Source of the DNA: Candidatus Obscuribacterium magneticum
GTDB taxonomy: Bacteria > Elusimicrobiota > Elusimicrobia > F11
Length of the DNA stretch: 64,000 bases
Assembly (NCBI GenBank): GCA_020523905.1
Contig: JAJAPZ010000007.1
Span: forward strand, 1-64,000
Reading direction: 5' to 3'
Numbering within the stretch: position 1 is the first letter of the stretch; each line of letters begins with the position of its first letter. Shown here one piece after another: positions 63,601 to 64,000 of this stretch. The position numbers and the translations under genes were made by a program. Below the pieces are notes generated by a model. It saw only the letters and a program-made list of their open reading frames with translations. It had not been told where the DNA came from and did no database searches.

Positions 63601-64000
63601 AACGGGGCTTCTGGCGGCTGCCCTCGGCCAGGCGCAGTTCACCTCAAACGACGGATACGACAACATAACCCTGGGAACGGTGAGCCAGACCTACTTCATC
63701 CACCGCAATCAGGCCAAGATTTTGGAAACCCGCACCTTGAGTGACACGCGTAACCTCAATAAATCCACTCAGCACGCCGAAACAACAGTTCATTACACCT
63801 ATCAACCCCTCAGCGGGGAACCGAGAGCGCTGCGATTGGTTGATGCCGATGGCCAGGTGGATTTCACCTCCCGCGATCAATATGGAAACAGAACCGTCGG
63901 CCACACCGAGCAGGATTACGATGAAGGCGTCTTGGCCACGACGAACCAGGCCAAAGTCAATTGGACCAGAACCATTTCGGACACCACCAACTTGGATGGA
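48635..64000 (+). CDS. Giant YD-repeat-like exported protein (partial, at least 5122 codons)
   Basis: One frame stays open from ATG 48635 to the window edge without a stop. A signal peptide (FIAILVAVAQLQTQVAFA, cleavage before GLPG) is followed by a helical region to about residue 170. From about 49.2 to 56.3 kb come repeats with cores such as YDALGRL, YNTQGQ, YDKFGRQ and partners such as GYREVT and YTEVT, like YD/RHS repeats. From about 56.6 kb the units change to NGQAKL/NNQARL, NRDGS, YSYNGLGYLTGA and GNVTVG motifs every 70-90 residues, at least 20 copies. Cysteine is nearly absent. The ribosome-binding site is weak (AGGGG about 18 bases upstream). It is probably a surface fibre or shell. 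The C-terminus is unseen. Confidence 0.85.
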   Translation, partial: MNPRAKDKIRKFIAILVAVAQLQTQVAFAGLPGTMGLPPGFDKLPFATKSLAKKLLSQGLVLFRSLPYYQFLEPQRKSDLPEESRTTPEQALSRDEKQMSLLRQLEELQIFQQETFKNRPKLPNTPIEILDGISTYKLNVNIAKEMKKVYEGRAQSEKEMKEELASMKKAINGAGGSVRTEKDGSHSFFLHGLMVANRGAKYLDGNGQITIVDTRRIKYDKEKKLQRGTTRISKDSLGNVSVTVRSDIEYTDDSNPHGKQIVTSYKDTIMDPNGNVQIVERDNIKYLEGAGVEKKQRGQFEVSYDEVRTDSFNNKTTKRWENGAYVKLGEEWYLTGYDQKETDADKNTNLIHWRSGTYAFNPNYKKYKTINSTRQEYLLTGYVQEVTDPKGLKRTEVWSDGTYDSRDNLVSFDQRDLNAAGELPTLIQFRNGRFDAWGRQIGYERKETNADGSYVKTVRLDTTYNKLGDVTSYSDRIEGSDGSRYRVDRFGIDYNRKRQQVAYKQTTIGEEGRVTSVTWSALQEGLNKEAIAGPGEKGYDENGRLKGYEETTEVDGLVMARLVTDITYVKGDQASSKEVTHTTGLMNGEDVDVTRTVDTQRLSTSCGKDGDAADCSDEGAQVIAYVDRVTDWGIDNRSKTILRDLLMEIVRNSITVEGFFERKTTTGGSQRRDAGQDDSEIINTVNTTLQTNTVYGGSGRVNSYTQVTTDSTNPEKVTTSRFSHLLYNPAGQLIQSLEQARISFLNDLNDVKDGDRGYDMETERSKIAYDAFNRISDVHTVTRTMTRETDITTVADRTNVTYNGMGDVARYTEQVVTNSTPGLTETTHWQGKDYSALGRLRESVQEVQSTGVDEQGFRLDSLRSIHTSGMQYDDRNRLIGYREVIRSSDAPGVTTTHTVGDPQTGEAGIFYDTRDHQLVLKEVTVREGVGVQEQTITERNMWQVVIDEAGILRGYTEVTETLSDPDDLVTTNVISNILWSDWGMNEQIRSRHTDTTSNEAEAVVTAVDYDVTQFDVYGRAIETREDIRRTTLEDIRHTSSAVDIHTIRSINTTFNGLGQVGLKVEVTQNPETGVTTLVKQSSSYDTEGRLADQVEESTTRGANPAFEKTVTTHSSLYTYDAGSGRVLGYVQEVTSTDAPLLVTTTQRSGIDYNLEGQQLGWKDFVHEIGGDIDHTFTTERSDMAYNRNRLVKFKDVTYDGEKQEPNELTRTQTLETFFNEETGLVMQTEQRTTETGLMTTPETGPSGTGALLNHIREVIRSDIEYNTQGQETDYRETIHDNQTPELTEETARTNAVYTGGLLTSYTETSHRFSADESFDTTVRVDHTLGYDGFGRLQEDINTEHDAYGAVLDHIRRQWYDGTGRNNKTWEETKRRGTDVVQTVHRSNIRYTQRGDQASYTETQQSTERPDVTVTVEWQARGGTREGYNEMGQLVGFHQVETSEGETLNRAVETDRSQIQYTNVGQIARYNEVRHDSATPDLEEQVLWTGDYNGKGLLAQNNVTTHRLDRSPGGTLLDVTVEQDIQNSYDALGRINHSITESHETSPGSIINATTREEKFDIQYLQDQQVGYALRNWDAYNISHNIFSTTIRRNVVYDDLRRLMEYDEEVDAPVYDGSNKLLPRLTHWSAEDYNSDGQLTGFVKDEIEYDEVEPVQFNPAEMTPRSETQTVHSRVQYNTDGTEASYYESSHQTWRDGAETLSEVTRSGIHNNGLGQMSAWREMGTNTTFQDGVLLRELAVDTTWKAGGPGCEGGYLRSGRMGAYQQVVNQVSLRDIFQVTETTQWSGAVYNKEGSLVTYNQNVLRRGLSQEKMIIPTEWSLLSELQKAEYLSRFVYVLDDGRAVAWRDLPTLARVDLVAIGRARINGKDVRLRAMVVQSRLDSTVETQRLTTLYNEMGLTKEYNELVKENSLKTNREWKGLAFNAKGQAMQVHEVTEGPTGEITTADRDRIQYDLHNRMLGYREESHSDFSPALTTRQIVLNSYDALGRLSDQERSVHESGGGLDRHSTVILRDVSYDRFDRQQGYNQVQFDGLAVVIGPRSYQWDDRFNEAKRNMDVSPDWGDLFFYGDSLGDADRRTLTAGRALADHLVTVTAMRGINYDLMGNQWGYLRVQRQAGHQAGGTTGGAAVFESAQSTVRSGSQYYHSGRQAGLASGYKEVTRTNASAIETISQTRGIQYDKGRQTSLSIQTELKGEVVVRGERKEIQKKTTTARHGILYNAAGLQSYSIDDTVENGLRSTTVTENLQFDAKGRVMKTESTTWVEGETTRLAYFLDDQEIDPSLVALLEKNPDLPIQGIEIREVPHRVSEKTVVTRQAIEYDALDRQVAYTEVTRSPGGVLTVTKVEGVEFDKFGRQTRYHSVTQTEGWDLTYYIDGVEVDAKTLLDLLNGRTALQDFLDGAELDPQILIDQLDGGSVLDLLPTGQMTIWQALSLGLIVTGRKKTRIEDPDHLDPDRAKDSTRYDIEYDANGNMSRYQEIMTDFKSGILSQETQVRMTYNEFNKVDSQVSATETSYGVHQDGQPDVPPQSQSFMESRIFYVYDGRGNLKGAGGGSVTTSEDFVAESRTRQVSEDYFSLIGSQAKNVFSKVTSRTVNGDGVVIEGKATRLNSYDLRDGSALASYEIGTSDTYDAVAKTLTHTKSRQISTAVNGELKTLLTLNDNLTSYPDKSERKNQRVSQSSMVNHYGEDGHLAYADGFEGAFANDGHDNLTYSRSQQTYEAVGDRARLKTVRNDSLGERADGKSLSRNHSVIDYDLHQSGPLIGVVKSALETGHFANREWVITTDETGKIKDSGYLFSKGDITNLYDEVYLGEAKLTRSVVKTDSWRADGTFTHDEKFTEYFYDRLGHVTGAEGAGEDTRHRELEDGELSSGGVSTTSVYNEKGDLYTLTTTHTLMYYQDVINNQARLTKSVSDSDTVYPFGSVADTQHIEVTYGNDLDTGEVLEARGTGHFNNHEWGYSDGVIVNVSNTMNGQIRQAYEVIRGEAKLVKTTSWSTTNNRDGSYVIIDEANPSVTTYVYNDKGQLVGGQSSSRSRSNEMGTRNAADPAAIEISQTVTVTQQKIVAIMGETRTLWSESASDSVQLDANGDPLGSRTGDPEGSKSHQKIRVDYTYDMKTSRVLGGRGHGTTQSMDYYGNVSLGTIDQEFIGKANQARLFKSTTVTDTENVDRTYSHQQTEMVNNYDDNGLLMGASSMGAFVNVNESGDTSDGQISQTFRVLNGQAKLNTNTTITNSAGSDGGTSYQAVTVRYSYNGLGYLTGAHVGEGDGYLESTDSEGNQTRGNIRQTYEIILNQARLTSSTTVTRMEHVDGAFTDQTLVIFYENDSIKGLLQNAYSRDPLDPTTPEGENHWETWYIDGEGHRQEVHGTIVQTFDLNVITRTGQAKVVESKSLADRVTYNTLTHEFGGELPIHPHMNSYSLNTYDERGSLTSAFSDSRRVNMAGEITRQIQIALYTTDGDGNRVSGHIYGSTYREGADATGTGTTRIESTDFDTTEEYTLLPYKTFMGQMVERARRTKSFTRSTTDSMDGSDNHTETEVFYAYNRDGRMVEENESGFRTYGRGFSIGHSGFGSDRNPWDEVRTVIDQAYEIIPIGIGVAKLKKNVSTSNTYHYRLDAAGQPAAWLGMLGMRSRLEARHGRLGRNGETIEPTTLDGIDPPFGPTGLRLAIEGGRDGTTNRQILTVTYENSRSARVLRGQGIGEFHQEDRYGNRTEGKIYQDYAGIANQARLRTNRTITDTINRDDSTNHQEIVTEYRLNQRTGRILNVRGTGDFNSNDGHGNVTVGSLQQTYHPGFIDRYQLARVLSTITDSTSSNRDGSLTVSHNVVDNTYDETDHVGLLIGVDGYGNSTTNDHGNITETSQIQLYDLTLLRETGQARVREQRSHSTTTNRDRSRSYQSMLITNDYDAFDASLENTEGHGLLRTDDDRGGFTVGLITQIYDQDVLDATGQPKVSKTLTEVVTADETDFDSATFQPALRADVPADDYNQRAAFEGIVNHLKQYNPDDPTHRNSDRTWVFQSSTVEYGYDGLGRLKSATGSGSSLSDDGFSRDGIHNITVGTVQQIYSIINNQAKVVENRSHTTTHATDQVEGDRNVQDVTVYNAYDDNGVLMAVRASGLFTSIDTSRNVTRGLLTQIYDQELLKNTGQAKVKDSITHSWGFNRDGSIVKQKMVVTTRYDEDGRILDDSDGKGNFIGVRGEGTSEADDGFGNITFSNVTQYYNRELTIQLGRGILRNTKTGGTAYNRDGSSAVIESNQENAYTPGGKLSNATGWSSSLLDDGFGNYTLSYTNQEYDEIILSRTGLLRVSKAVTSTNPARGDGTTAGAKNQDGSYTVQNMTVTYAYDASGVAVMEGGQGREGRTSGIGDGFSDDGYGNKNASVINQTYVILNNAARVSGTDSQNFTLDSNYVDGQARVLGLNRDRTWSLQWSHTDNFYNADGKLVASDGWVKGVSSDSWGSLAEGQAIKTMGWDNAVGTVASGHLTWSESDQVYTGLFGQPKLIRQTTNSWSTSVDDVDSFQRVTVSYEYDPSGQMQGAKGEGFTQSEDHYENTTFGTLEQTFLGIRGQARLVESRSEIDNRNVDGSSGHQSMTVTTSYDALGRYESAVGRGTSDSDDGYGNITTGSTVQEYDRNLLTVYGQMKVLKTTSQSFTQNHDKSSTRQTAVVDYEYSAEEDVVSGYLVNAGLLVGAHGTVDFNSDDGSKNITTGYTLQDYDLALLGNTGLLRVKKASTYARTDNLDRSVMTQVTIVDYAYDGQGGIRADRTTGQTASIAYDGFGNTTRSGAFVQEPGSRELTITDVGGTQTYGEFMGQARLVQSITTSHTLDDWDPHGATNDQTTVLTNTYDSRGRLVAAYGSGGFTSHSGTAPDNIAFDTTTGQVRQFYVILNGQAKLQAAETSTATQARDRSRSDQRMVVTYSYNNDGVLEGAAGTGEGTGDDGYGNVTVSRIFQFYEILLGQARLTRSVTDTTSTNRDGSSNVQIQTLDNRYQESTGLLAAALGQAQFTSNDGYDNITLGTVSQTYFIHRNQAKILETRTLSDTRNLNKSTQHAETTVHYTYQPLSGEPRALRLVDADGQVDFTSRDQYGNRTVGHTEQDYDEGVLATTNQAKVNWTRTISDTTNLDG

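Overview
This is 64 kb of one chromosome from a Gram-negative, probably uncultured bacterium. GC content looks moderate to high, and most genes lie on the plus strand and overlap by ATGA or GTGA. Outer-membrane-type proteins, lipoproteins, an Mla lipid-transport set, a Tad pilus set and a giant repetitive surface protein together resemble Omnitrophota- or Elusimicrobiota-like genomes. That placement is inference from gene style. No rRNA or marker phylogeny is available in the window.

Region 1 (1-9.4 kb) is housekeeping: the end of dnaB, alr, an MlaE-MlaF-MlaD lipid transporter, a bifunctional-nuclease-family protein, a membrane PIN-TRAM protein, ispD-ispF-cysS-rlmB in one tightly overlapping run, and tRNA-Thr(TGT).

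Region 2 (9.4-24.9 kb) looks like a glycan-handling locus. It holds a binding lipoprotein and two permeases of a sugar ABC importer with no ATPase nearby, an exported glycoside-hydrolase-like protein and a large outer-membrane protein. Four small secreted jelly-roll (CBM-like) proteins follow, with a DUF5683-like protein among them. Next, from its own promoter, come a solute-binding-protein homologue without a signal peptide and an overlapping GAF-GAF-GGDEF diguanylate cyclase. A GT39-type membrane glycosyltransferase ends the region.

Region 3 (24.9-33.4 kb) is a surface-fibre-like cluster. It starts with a tandem 11-bp TTAA-type (Pho-box-like) operator, followed by a PorV/UPF0164-like outer-membrane protein, a structured leader, a small secreted protein, a terminator-like hairpin, a fimbrial-chaperone-like protein, a protein with a FlgD/CHU_C-like C-terminus, and a 1310-residue secreted multidomain protein. 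The C-terminal domain of that large protein is homologous to the small secreted protein.

Region 4 (33.5-41.7 kb) has an orphan gene and a DUF922-like protein, then a Tad pilus set: three TadE/TadG-like proteins, CpaB, a zinc-ribbon membrane protein, a TadA ATPase with a TadZ-like N-terminal half, TadB and TadC. No secretin, pilin or prepilin peptidase is seen.

Region 5 (41.8-48.4 kb) has a UDP-glucuronate decarboxylase-like enzyme, a CHASE2 adenylate cyclase, a minus-strand ABC-2 exporter pair, a small minus-strand membrane protein and a FecR-domain protein.

Region 6 (48.4-64.0 kb) is one open reading frame of at least 5122 codons that runs off the window. It has a signal peptide followed by dozens of YD-like tyrosine/glycine repeats, and is preceded by a second copy of the TTAA-type operator and a promoter. 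Two families of intergenic inverted repeats are scattered through the window: one built on GCGAAAGC hairpins, the other on GGGGTCAAGTC arms. No CRISPR array, rRNA, phage or transposase gene was seen.
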